From CAYMJO01 sp964391305 (GTDB lineage: Bacteria > Patescibacteriota > CALEFQ01), in assembly GCA_964391305.1 (NCBI GenBank), contig CAYMJO010000012.1:1-20935 (forward strand): a stretch of 20,935 nt of DNA, read 5' to 3'. The notes under the pieces were generated by a model, which had not been told where the DNA came from, searched no databases, and saw only the letters and a program-made list of their open reading frames with translations. Below, in pieces: positions 7,947 through 15,558 of this stretch; the first letter of the stretch is position 1; the number at the start of each line of letters is the position of its first letter. A program made the translations under genes and the position numbers.

Positions 7947-9674
7947 ATGAAAAATCACTCGCCCGAAGAAACAAAGAACATACAAAGAGAAATTGCACCA
8001 AAAAATCAAGAGATTATAGAAATTGATCCCGAAGGCTGGTTTGATATTTTGGAGGGTCTTGATTTTGAAATAATTAACGTAATATCCGGAAAAATAACAA
8101 ACAAAGAGAAAAAAACACTTTTCAGTGGAGATACAGTAATTCCATCTATCAAGTATGATAAAAAGAAAATAGAAGAAACATTGCAAAAAACGCAAGGTTC
8201 TATCAAAACGCTGGAAGAAAAACAAAGAGAAATTCCGAAGCTAAAAGATTTTAAGAAAACCATAAAGGGGGAAATAGCGAAAGAACAGGATGTAAATACA
8301 AAAATAGTGATGCATATGTACAGGGAAAAAATAAACTTTATCAAGGCACAGTACTTGATGCTTGAAAAGATACAGAAAAGAATAAAGTTAGAACAAAGCC
8401 CAATATTAGATCACGCTGAAGACACTAATAGTTCCAAAAACAAAATCGACCTACTAAATCGGCACATTAGAATGCTATCCGATTTTATATACGAGCCAGA
8501 AAAAGTGATCTTGCTAAGCAGGCAAAGGGAGAAATTTCGCGATAAAACAGCCATCGATAATTTTAAAAAAGAGATTAAAGATAATAATCAAGAAAAGTAC
8601 AATCTAGCCTTGAAGCTCTTTAGGCAGGAAATAATTTCGATAAAAAGAGAAGGTTCAACACGAAACGACAACACTCAAATAAACTTATGTAATGAAGCGA
8701 TCGAGGTTTTAGAAGAAACCGCTGGGAAAAACGTTACGAACCTATGGCCGAAAGAAGAAGATGTCAAGAGTATTGAGCTGTTAGAACCAACCGCTATATG
8801 CACTAAGGAAGAAGCTTTAGAGATTACAAAAATAGCCTTTAAAGAAATATTCAATATCGGCGGTGATTACACTATTGAGTACAGTCCAAATCCTGATAAG
8901 ACTACTTTTGAAGTTGATAATGTTGTGAAAAAAATCTATGTCCCTCAAAAAGAAAGAAGCAATTTATTCCCCGTGCTTGTTCATGAAGCAATACACCTTC
9001 TACGACGAGGAGCTTTTTATCAGCCATCTGAATACCCAAAATCACCACTGCAAAAAGAACCTCTCATCAGATTCAGACTACTAGAAAAAGGAACCTCAAG
9101 GTATCTCGCCACAGAAGAAGGGATATCCGATGTTATGCAGGCTTTGGCAGAAGAGATATCAGACACCCCCGAACACAATTTCAGCCTGTTAGCAATGAAT
9201 TTAGCAGAAAGATACAACTTCATAGATACCTATAACAAGCTTCTAAAAATTTTGAAGCCATACAACTACAAAAAAATACCAGCAGAAAAAATAAAAGAAA
9301 CAAGAACTACAAAAGAAACCTTGGCACTTAAACTTTCGCAGGAAGCGGCATTGAGCGCCACATTGAGAGTTTTCAGAGGATCAAATGGAAAAAAGCCGGG
9401 TGTTCTATACACGAAAGACATAGTATACTCAAAAGGAGACCGCGTAGTTCTTGATTTATATAACAAAGATAAGGATACTTTCTATAAATTATTCGTAGGA
9501 AAAATTGGAATCAACGAACTGGAAGTTATTGGCAAGCTAGATGTATATAACAAAGATATATCTCAATATTTAAAAAAAATGGTTGAAATATTCAAGATAA
9601 AGTTTCAAACTGCTCAAAAAATGAAAACTTTTCTCAAAAAAAAAGCACAAGATTTAAAAAATAACAAAATTTAA
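7947..9674 (+). CDS. Divergent DUF1704-like zinc metallopeptidase with long helical N-terminal region (575 aa)
   Basis: Residues 1-290 match nothing I know. They are rich in Lys, Glu and Gln and look helical, partly coiled-coil (about 70-230). The C-terminal half is metallopeptidase-like: HEAIH at 346-350 with E347 as likely base, then YLATEEGISD (386-395) where E391 would be the third zinc ligand. Further matches to the DUF1704 domain of the fusion protein upstream are LRVFRG (473-478), YTKDIVYSKG (488-497) and FVGKIGINEL (516-525; fusion protein YIGKIGIGDL). Unlike that partner, with HEIDTH (HExxxH), this protein has the one-residue-shorter classic HEXXH. It lies 11 nt and 5 nt from the flanking ATP-grasp genes, so it belongs to the operon. 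The gene looks more AT-rich than its neighbours by eye. Peptidase activity is inferred; the target is unknown. Confidence 0.8.
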   Translation: MKNHSPEETKNIQREIAPKNQEIIEIDPEGWFDILEGLDFEIINVISGKITNKEKKTLFSGDTVIPSIKYDKKKIEETLQKTQGSIKTLEEKQREIPKLKDFKKTIKGEIAKEQDVNTKIVMHMYREKINFIKAQYLMLEKIQKRIKLEQSPILDHAEDTNSSKNKIDLLNRHIRMLSDFIYEPEKVILLSRQREKFRDKTAIDNFKKEIKDNNQEKYNLALKLFRQEIISIKREGSTRNDNTQINLCNEAIEVLEETAGKNVTNLWPKEEDVKSIELLEPTAICTKEEALEITKIAFKEIFNIGGDYTIEYSPNPDKTTFEVDNVVKKIYVPQKERSNLFPVLVHEAIHLLRRGAFYQPSEYPKSPLQKEPLIRFRLLEKGTSRYLATEEGISDVMQALAEEISDTPEHNFSLLAMNLAERYNFIDTYNKLLKILKPYNYKKIPAEKIKETRTTKETLALKLSQEAALSATLRVFRGSNGKKPGVLYTKDIVYSKGDRVVLDLYNKDKDTFYKLFVGKIGINELEVIGKLDVYNKDISQYLKKMVEIFKIKFQTAQKMKTFLKKKAQDLKNNKI

Positions 9675-9679
9675 AAAAT

Positions 9680-10678
9680 ATGGAAATAAAATCCGATGGA
9701 TATAATCAACTTGGGCCATCCGCAAAAATTATATACGACGAGGCTCAAAAAATCGGAATAGAAGCCAAAATTCTCAACGCGGAAAAAAGCTATCTTGAAT
9801 TATCGAAAGCGGGAAAAAGTTTTATTACGACAGCAAGTCGTTTCCCGTTCTTAAGCGCGGTGTCATCCAGTATTGCATGCGACAAAGAAATGACGAATCT
9901 GCTGATCGACAGAGCGGGAATACAAATTCCGGGCTCAAAAAAAGTAAAGACAAAGACAGAAGCTTTGAAAATTGCCAAAGATGTCGGTTTTCCGCTCGTG
10001 GTCAAACCGACAAAGGGCGCTCACGGCAAAGGAGTTACCTCTGATATAAAAGATCAGAAAACTCTTGAAACCGCCGTAGATATCGCTTTTAAATACGATA
10101 AAGAAATTCTTTTAGAAAAACATTGCGAAGGTACGGACTACCGATTACTCGTTTTCAACGGCAAGGTCATCGCGGCACTCAAAAGAATAAACGCAAGAAT
10201 TTTCGGAGACGGAAAGAGTACAATAGAACAATTAATTGAAAAAGAAAACCAAAACCCAAAAAGAGGCGTGAAATATCAAAAGCCTCTCCAAAAAATTTTT
10301 ATAGATGAAGACACCAAAGAAGTTTTGGAAAATCAAAACATGACTCTTGAAAGCATCCCCAAAAAAGACCAAGCGGTAAAGCTAAAGAGCAGGGCAAACC
10401 AAAGCCTCGGCGGTGAGATCGAAGAGTGTACGGACAAGGTGCATCCAGACTATCAAAAAATGGTAGTCGACGCGGCAAAAGCCCTAAATCTAAAACTCAC
10501 CGGGGCAGATGTAATAACAACTGATATCACAAAGCCTTTGAAAAAAACAAAAGGCGTTGTCATCGAAGTAAACGATGCGCCAGGATTCCAAATACACCAT
10601 TTCCCCACTCATGGAAAACCAATAAACGTGGCAAGAATTGTTCTGGAATATCTTTTTAATATAAAAAATGGCAAATAA
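9680..10678 (+). CDS. Cyanophycin-synthetase-like ATP-grasp ligase, third paralogue (332 aa)
   Basis: Third stand-alone CphA-like ATP-grasp enzyme and last gene of the cluster. Landmarks: K109 in FPLVVKPTKG, glycine loop 112-118 (KGAHGKG), ILLEKHCEGTDYRLLV (143-158, acidic E146 kept), RINARIFGDGKSTIEQLI (169-186), NPKRG (192-196), LGGEIEECTDKVHP (243-256), D277 in LTGADV, and the metal-binding EVNDAPG (296-302). All expected catalytic positions are present, so it is likely active. The N-terminal lobe carries the ASRFPFLSAVSSS motif shared with the second paralogue. It starts 5 nt after the metallopeptidase gene. The stop is followed within 3 nt by a 19-bp palindrome and then a long hairpin that closes the operon. 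The donor amino acid and acceptor are not deducible. Confidence 0.9.
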   Translation: MEIKSDGYNQLGPSAKIIYDEAQKIGIEAKILNAEKSYLELSKAGKSFITTASRFPFLSAVSSSIACDKEMTNLLIDRAGIQIPGSKKVKTKTEALKIAKDVGFPLVVKPTKGAHGKGVTSDIKDQKTLETAVDIAFKYDKEILLEKHCEGTDYRLLVFNGKVIAALKRINARIFGDGKSTIEQLIEKENQNPKRGVKYQKPLQKIFIDEDTKEVLENQNMTLESIPKKDQAVKLKSRANQSLGGEIEECTDKVHPDYQKMVVDAAKALNLKLTGADVITTDITKPLKKTKGVVIEVNDAPGFQIHHFPTHGKPINVARIVLEYLFNIKNGK

Positions 10679-10680
10679 TC

Positions 10681-10699
10681 AATGTCAAATTTTGACATT
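10681..10699. repeat. 19-bp perfect palindrome after the ATP-grasp operon
   Basis: AATGTCAAA and TTTGACATT flank a single central T. It starts 2 nt after the stop codon of the last ATP-grasp gene. The lack of a loop makes it a better protein-binding site or cruciform than an RNA hairpin. Confidence 0.55.
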
Positions 10700-10700
10700 G

Positions 10701-10807
10701 TAGACTGTCGAAAAACTTCGTTTTTTGAGATTTTTTGAAAAACTTTCGGATAACGGGATAAGTGTTATTACCGAAATTTTTCAAAATCCGAGCCTTCGGA
10801 CAGTCTA
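10701..10807. terminator. Long nested imperfect hairpin between convergent genes (bidirectional terminator or small inverted-repeat element)
   Basis: TAGACTGTC (10701-10709) pairs perfectly with GACAGTCTA (10799-10807), and GAA/TTC continues it past a one-base bulge. Inside, 10733-10749 pairs with 10771-10786 over 16 bp with one bulged C (10743). At the tip ATAAC (10750-10754) can pair with GTTAT. It lies between the operon ending at 10678 and tyrS, whose stop is at 10818 on the other strand, so it could end both transcripts. No clean T-tract follows on either side, which is unusual for a simple terminator. Confidence 0.6.
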
Positions 10808-10817
10808 AAAGATTTTG

Positions 10818-12005
10818 TCATTTCGTTTCCACAAATTTCCTTCTACCAACCTGAATCAACATCCCTGATTTAATCTCAATCGCCTTTCGCCAATCTTTCA
10901 CAACCTCGCCATTAACTCTAACCGCTCCCTGCTCGACAAGCCTTCTCGCTTCCGCCTTGCTCTTGGCAAGCTTTGCTTCAATCACCAAATCAACTATATT
11001 AATTTTTTCTTTGGAAATTTTTATCAAAGGAACATCGCTCGGCGTTTCTTTATTTTTGAAAATCTTTATAAACTCATCCTCCGCCTCTTTGGAAACTTTT
11101 TCCCCGTGATAAAGCCTGACCATCTCTCGTGCCAAACGCAGTTTCGCATCCCTCGGATTCTCTCCGCCATCGAGAGATTTTTTTATTTCAGAAATTTCCA
11201 CACTGGAAATTTTCGTTGCAAGTTCAAAATAATCGACAATGACACTGTCCGGAATGCTCATGATTTTGCCAAATTTTTCTATGGCGGGCTCCGTTATACC
11301 GATGTAATTTTCTTGACTCTTGCTCATTTTCTTTTTTCCATCCGTACCAACAAGTATTTTCATCGTCATAACATCCTGCGGAACTTGCTTAAAATCCCTT
11401 TGGAGTGCTCTCGCCTGAAGCTCGTTAAATTTTTGATCGGTGCCAATCACCGTTAAATCCGACTTAAGCATCACAGAATCATACGCCTGCAATATCGGAT
11501 AAACGGGCTCATGCAGTCCTATGTCCAAACCTTCCTCCCTTCTCTTCACAAACATATCCCTTTCCAACATTCTCGCAACGGTAAAATGCGACATTATACG
11601 CAAGAGCTCCTCGGCGGACATTTTGTCATACCATTCAGAATTGTAGCGTACCTCCGTCTTTTTTATATCAAGTATTTTTGATACCTGATTAATGTAATTC
11701 TCCGCCTTTTGCTCGACATCTTCTTTGGTCCGAAGCTTTCTCCCTTTATGTTTATCCGTAGGATCTCCGAATCTTGCGGTAAATCCCCCTATTAAAAAAA
11801 TTACGGTATGTCCCATATCCTGAAATTCCTTAAGCTTGTTATAAATAACGGCATGCCCAATATGAAGATCCCTGCCGGTTGGATCAACTCCGTGCTTTAT
11901 CCGAAGCTTTTCACCGCTCTCAAGCTTCTTACGAAGATCTTTTTCAACAATAATCTCCTCTACGCTTCTAGTCAAAAGATCTTCTATTTTTCTGCTGTTT
12001 TTCAT
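10818..12005 (-). CDS. tyrS: Tyrosyl-tRNA synthetase (395 aa)
   Basis: Class I aminoacyl-tRNA synthetase that activates tyrosine and charges tRNA-Tyr in the cytosol. It carries the HIGH signature H48-I-G-H51 in DPTGRDLHIGHAV, the KMSKS loop at 226-230, the tyrosine-pocket segment YPILQAYDSVML (169-180) and GTDQKFNELQARA (188-200). A C-terminal S4 RNA-binding domain covers about 332-392 (AKSKAEARRLVEQGAVRVNG). The KMSKS form marks the TyrZ-like branch rather than the E. coli TyrS (KFGKT) branch. Length is normal. It is transcribed alone, convergent with the ATP-grasp operon and divergent from the PBP gene. No clear promoter or Shine-Dalgarno motif was found upstream. Confidence 0.96.
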   Translation of the reverse strand: MKNSRKIEDLLTRSVEEIIVEKDLRKKLESGEKLRIKHGVDPTGRDLHIGHAVIYNKLKEFQDMGHTVIFLIGGFTARFGDPTDKHKGRKLRTKEDVEQKAENYINQVSKILDIKKTEVRYNSEWYDKMSAEELLRIMSHFTVARMLERDMFVKRREEGLDIGLHEPVYPILQAYDSVMLKSDLTVIGTDQKFNELQARALQRDFKQVPQDVMTMKILVGTDGKKKMSKSQENYIGITEPAIEKFGKIMSIPDSVIVDYFELATKISSVEISEIKKSLDGGENPRDAKLRLAREMVRLYHGEKVSKEAEDEFIKIFKNKETPSDVPLIKISKEKINIVDLVIEAKLAKSKAEARRLVEQGAVRVNGEVVKDWRKAIEIKSGMLIQVGRRKFVETK

Positions 12006-12116
12006 TGTTTTTTTAAAAAAATATGTAATATTTTCAAGAAAAAGACGTTATATATGTAATGAGGCTCTACTTCATGTATTTTATAATATATACGATAAAT
12101 GCTCAAGTATGGACGC

Positions 12117-12160
12117 GAAGTTGCGCACCCATACCTTAAAAATTGCCTTTTAGCAACTTC
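12117..12160. promoter_or_regulatory. Inverted repeat overlapping the PBP promoter
   Basis: GAAGTTGC (12117-12124) and GCAACTTC (12153-12160) form a perfect 8-bp inverted repeat with a 28-nt centre. The right arm lies between the -35 and -10 boxes of the PBP promoter, so it could be an operator. It may also be chance. Confidence 0.3.
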
Positions 12161-12171
12161 ACTGGTAAAAT
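12143..12171 (+). promoter_or_regulatory. Sigma-70 promoter of the class A PBP gene
   Basis: TTGCCT at 12143-12148, a 17-bp spacer and TAAAAT at 12166-12171. Transcription would begin near 12178, only about 5 nt before the ATG at 12183, so the mRNA would be nearly leaderless. This argues that the upstream in-frame ATG at 12099 is not the start. A separate TATAAT at 12082-12087 lacks a good -35 partner. Confidence 0.6.
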
Positions 12172-12182
12172 ATACTCACAGC

Positions 12183-15101
12183 ATGTCAAAAAACCATAAC
12201 AAAATAATAAACCTAAAAACCTCAAAAAAAAGTGCGGGAGATTTGTATAGGTCAAAAAATAAGAAGAGAAAATCAGCCAGAAGGCTTAGTAAAAAACAAA
12301 AAAGAGCAAGAAGAATTTTCAAGACACTTGTCATAATCCTGATCGTACTACTTGTAGCGATCGGCGGCGTATTCGCGTGGGGAGCAACACAGCTCCCGTC
12401 AAGCGAAGAAATACTCAGCGGAAGGTTCGTCCCGCAAGCCACGCAAATCTTGGACAGAACTGGAGAACATATTCTCTTTGAACTGCATGGTGAAGAAAAC
12501 AGAACCCTTATCAAACTGATGGATCTGCCAGAGTATATCCCGCAGGCATCCATAGCCATAGAAGACGATGATTTTTATAAACATCCCGGTTTTGACGTCA
12601 AGGGAATAATCAGAGCGGCATGGAAAAATGTTACTGGACAACAAGTCTCGCAGGGAGGATCGACAATTACCCAACAGCTCATAAAAAACACAATGCTGAC
12701 ATCGGATAGAACTTTTACAAGAAAATTTAAAGAGTTGGTGCTCTCCATGGAACTCGAGATGAAGCTTTCAAAAAAAGAAATCTTAGAGCTTTACATTAAC
12801 GCAATTCCATATGGTTCAAACGCTTACGGTATACAGGCGGCATCACAGACCTACTTCGGAAAAGACGCGAAGGCTCTGACCATAGGCGAGGCAACAATGC
12901 TTGCGGCTCTACCAAAAGCCCCAACATATTATTCACCCCTAAACCATCCCGAAAGAGCAAAAGAGAGACAATCCCTAGTCATAGACAGAATGAGATCTCT
13001 TGGATATATCACGAAAGAGCAGGCGATAGAGGCAAAATCTGAAAAACTAGCCTTTGTAAAAAAAAGAGCGGATATCACCGCTCCGCATTTTGTCGACTAT
13101 GCAAAAGAAGTTCTGGTTGAAAAGTACGGACTCAAGAAAGTCGAAACTGGAGGATTAAAAGTATACACCACGTTAGATCTTGAAAAACAAAAAATAGCGG
13201 AAGGAGCGGTCGCAAGACACAGAAAAGAAAACGAAAAAATAGGAGCATATAACGCGGCGTTTTTATCTCTAGACTCAAAAACTGGAGAAATTTTGGCAAT
13301 GGTCGGATCTGTAGATTATTTCGCAGAAGAAGGAAAAAAGCTGGATGGCCAGGTAAATGTTACCACGAGCTTAAGGTCTCCGGGATCATCGATAAAGCCT
13401 GTTGAATACGTAACAGCCTTCTCACGAGGATATCCGCCAACCACGATACTATACGATGTAAAGACCAATTTTGGCCCCGATGGAAGTGGAAAAGACTATA
13501 TACCAAGCAACTACAGCGGAAGCTTTTCCGGACCGTTAAGTATGCGCACTGCCCTAGCTCATTCCCTAAATATTCCCGCAATAAAAACATATTACCTCGC
13601 CGGACCAGAAAATGTCTCGACTATGGCAAATAAGCTCGGATACCACGACTGGATTCCAGGAAAGCAATATGGACTTGCAACCGCAGTCGGTGGAAAAGAA
13701 ATAGTCATGCTGGACCATGCGGGAGCATACGTAACTTACGCAAATAGAGGAGTGAGACACACACCCACTGGCATATTAAAAGTCATCGACAGCGATGGCA
13801 AAGTCATGGAAGAGCTGGATGTTTCAAAGGGAGAACGCGTCCTCGATGAAAATATCGCGGACACGATAAACGACGTGTTGGCTGATAACAACGCGCGAGC
13901 TCCTTGGGGAAGACAATCCTTGAATATAAAAGACAGGCAAGTCGCCGCGAAAACCGGAACCAGCAATAAACAAATCAACGAAACAATAAAGCCAGACAAT
14001 CTATGGACAATAGGATACACACCTCAAATAGCGGCCGCCGTATGGGTCGGAAATAACGACGGTTCCGTGACATCTGGTCAATCGGATGGCTCACTAAACG
14101 CGGCGCCAATTTGGAGAGAATATATGACAAAAGTTTTAGAGAAATACCCAAAAGAAGACTTTGTAAAACCAAAACCAATCAATGCCACAAAGCCCGTTTT
14201 ACTTGGAAAAATAAACGGCGGGGAAGAAACAGAAATTGAAATATGCAAACCATCCGGACTTCTTGCAAACAAGTATTGCCCCAACTCAATGAAAGAAAAA
14301 AAGAAATTCAGAAGAAACGCGCACTGCATACTTTACTACGTCGACAAAAACGATCCAAATGGACCGCCTCCAAAAAATCCAGCGGAAGATCCACAATTCA
14401 AAAGATGGGAAGCGGCAGTAAGGGGAGGTTCTGACAATAATACAGAAACAGACAATCCACCAACGGAAGAAGATACTCTGCATAATCCAGAATTTTGGCC
14501 AAATATATCCATCATATCACCGGAGGACGGCGCCAATATTACTTCCGGCATATTCAGTGCCTCCGTTAACGTATCTGGAACAAATCCAATAAAGCATGTA
14601 GAATATTTTATAGATGGAAAAAGGGTTGCAGACACCAACTCTGCTCCGTATGGTGTTGAAATTGTCGTGCCCGCCGGCATCACACAGGGTTTCCATCAAC
14701 TAACCGCAAAGGTTTATGACAATATAGACAACTCAAAAACCGCGAGCATCAACATAAATTTCAAAGCTACAAATGTAAAGCCATCCATTTCCATGACCTC
14801 TCCCTCGTCTGGAACAAACATTCCCGTCGGAGAATCCGTGATTGTGTCGGCGCACGCAACCGGCAACTCTGATCTAAGGGTTGAATTTTTTGTGCAATAT
14901 CCAGACGGTAGCACGGCAACTCTCGGAGGAGATTCATCGCCGGATGGCGATGGCAATTATGGAACGTCATGGACTCCGAGTCGGGCTGGAAAGCACTACT
15001 TATGGGCAACCGTGACGGACAAAAACAATAATAACGCACAAAGCTCCAAAGTATCCGTAACCGTCACCGGCGTAAACGCCATGCTGCAAATGCTCATATA
15101 A
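12183..15101 (+). CDS. Bifunctional class A penicillin-binding protein with two Ig-like domains (972 aa)
   Basis: Builds and cross-links peptidoglycan at the outer face of the membrane. Order (numbered from 12183): basic cytosolic tail 1-47, single membrane anchor about 48-66, GT51 glycosyltransferase with catalytic E127 in EDDDFYKHPG and GGSTITQQLIKN (158-169), then the transpeptidase with S402-S-I-K405, SLN (461-463) and KTGTS (590-594). A short cysteine-containing link follows (C688, C699, C715), then two Ig-like (Big_17-type) domains at about 774-862 and 867-962. The frame stays open up to an ATG at 12099 (1000 aa), but a good promoter lies inside that extension and the added 28 residues look unlike a PBP, so I prefer 12183. 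The Ig-like tail could bind wall polymers. The two downstream genes also relate to wall control. Confidence 0.94.
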   Translation: MSKNHNKIINLKTSKKSAGDLYRSKNKKRKSARRLSKKQKRARRIFKTLVIILIVLLVAIGGVFAWGATQLPSSEEILSGRFVPQATQILDRTGEHILFELHGEENRTLIKLMDLPEYIPQASIAIEDDDFYKHPGFDVKGIIRAAWKNVTGQQVSQGGSTITQQLIKNTMLTSDRTFTRKFKELVLSMELEMKLSKKEILELYINAIPYGSNAYGIQAASQTYFGKDAKALTIGEATMLAALPKAPTYYSPLNHPERAKERQSLVIDRMRSLGYITKEQAIEAKSEKLAFVKKRADITAPHFVDYAKEVLVEKYGLKKVETGGLKVYTTLDLEKQKIAEGAVARHRKENEKIGAYNAAFLSLDSKTGEILAMVGSVDYFAEEGKKLDGQVNVTTSLRSPGSSIKPVEYVTAFSRGYPPTTILYDVKTNFGPDGSGKDYIPSNYSGSFSGPLSMRTALAHSLNIPAIKTYYLAGPENVSTMANKLGYHDWIPGKQYGLATAVGGKEIVMLDHAGAYVTYANRGVRHTPTGILKVIDSDGKVMEELDVSKGERVLDENIADTINDVLADNNARAPWGRQSLNIKDRQVAAKTGTSNKQINETIKPDNLWTIGYTPQIAAAVWVGNNDGSVTSGQSDGSLNAAPIWREYMTKVLEKYPKEDFVKPKPINATKPVLLGKINGGEETEIEICKPSGLLANKYCPNSMKEKKKFRRNAHCILYYVDKNDPNGPPPKNPAEDPQFKRWEAAVRGGSDNNTETDNPPTEEDTLHNPEFWPNISIISPEDGANITSGIFSASVNVSGTNPIKHVEYFIDGKRVADTNSAPYGVEIVVPAGITQGFHQLTAKVYDNIDNSKTASININFKATNVKPSISMTSPSSGTNIPVGESVIVSAHATGNSDLRVEFFVQYPDGSTATLGGDSSPDGDGNYGTSWTPSRAGKHYLWATVTDKNNNNAQSSKVSVTVTGVNAMLQMLI

Positions 15102-15144
15102 ACACATCTTTTCATCTGTTGTAATAATTTCTGGTTTCAAACGT

Positions 15145-15154
15145 TATATATAAT
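15145..15154 (+). promoter_or_regulatory. Possible -10 element upstream of the cyclic-di-AMP receptor gene
   Basis: TATATATAAT ends at 15154, 59 nt before the ATG at 15214. No convincing -35 box lies 16-18 bp upstream, so this is a weak candidate. The gene may instead be read from the PBP transcript. Confidence 0.25.
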
Positions 15155-15213
15155 AACACCCAAAATAAAAATCCAGTTATAGCTAAATACTAAAACTTTA
15201 ATATTTAAATCAC

Positions 15214-15558
15214 ATGAAGCTGCTGCAAATAATAACCCACAAAAAAAACACACCAAACCTTACAAGAGAACTTTTAAAGCAACGGTTTTATGTAACGGTA
15301 ATTGATGCGACTGGCGGATTTACGAAGGAAAAATTTAATATTGTGATTTTGGGAACGGAAGATAAAAATGTAAGCAAAATCTTAGAGATTACAAAGAAAA
15401 CATGTAGGCGAAAACAGAAAATGACGATCAATAATGTGCCTATCCCTATTATTGGACAAGAAGACATCGTACAATCCCAGCCAACGAAGCGGGTGAAGAT
15501 AAATATTGGAGGGGCAACGATCTTTATCACAAGAGCTGACGAAATAAAAAAAGTTTGA
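15214..15558 (+). CDS. darA: PII-like cyclic-di-AMP receptor, DarA/PstA family (114 aa)
   Basis: A small cytosolic PII-like signal protein of the DUF970/CdAMP_rec family (PF06153), which binds the second messenger cyclic-di-AMP as a trimer. Matching landmarks are the N-terminal strand MKLLQIIT, FYVTVIDATGGF (25-36), ILGTEDKNVSKILEI (45-59), a KTC before a basic stretch (62-69) and the C-terminal INIGGATIFITRADEI (96-111). The Staphylococcus protein reads TTGGFL and VEVGGATVFVLPVDAF at the corresponding places. From memory of that protein, several pocket positions are kept (T28, G35, F36, G47), but others differ (R24, Y26, F41), so ligand affinity or identity may be altered. The gene lies between a PBP and an LCP gene; in Firmicutes cyclic-di-AMP governs turgor and wall homeostasis. 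Whether this organism makes cyclic-di-AMP cannot be seen here. Confidence 0.8.
   Translation: MKLLQIITHKKNTPNLTRELLKQRFYVTVIDATGGFTKEKFNIVILGTEDKNVSKILEITKKTCRRKQKMTINNVPIPIIGQEDIVQSQPTKRVKINIGGATIFITRADEIKKV

Noticed and set aside
12099..12182. Alternative N-terminal extension of the PBP (28 residues)
   Set aside because: A good promoter lies inside it, and the extra residues do not resemble a PBP N-terminus. The start at 12183 gives a typical basic tail before the membrane anchor.
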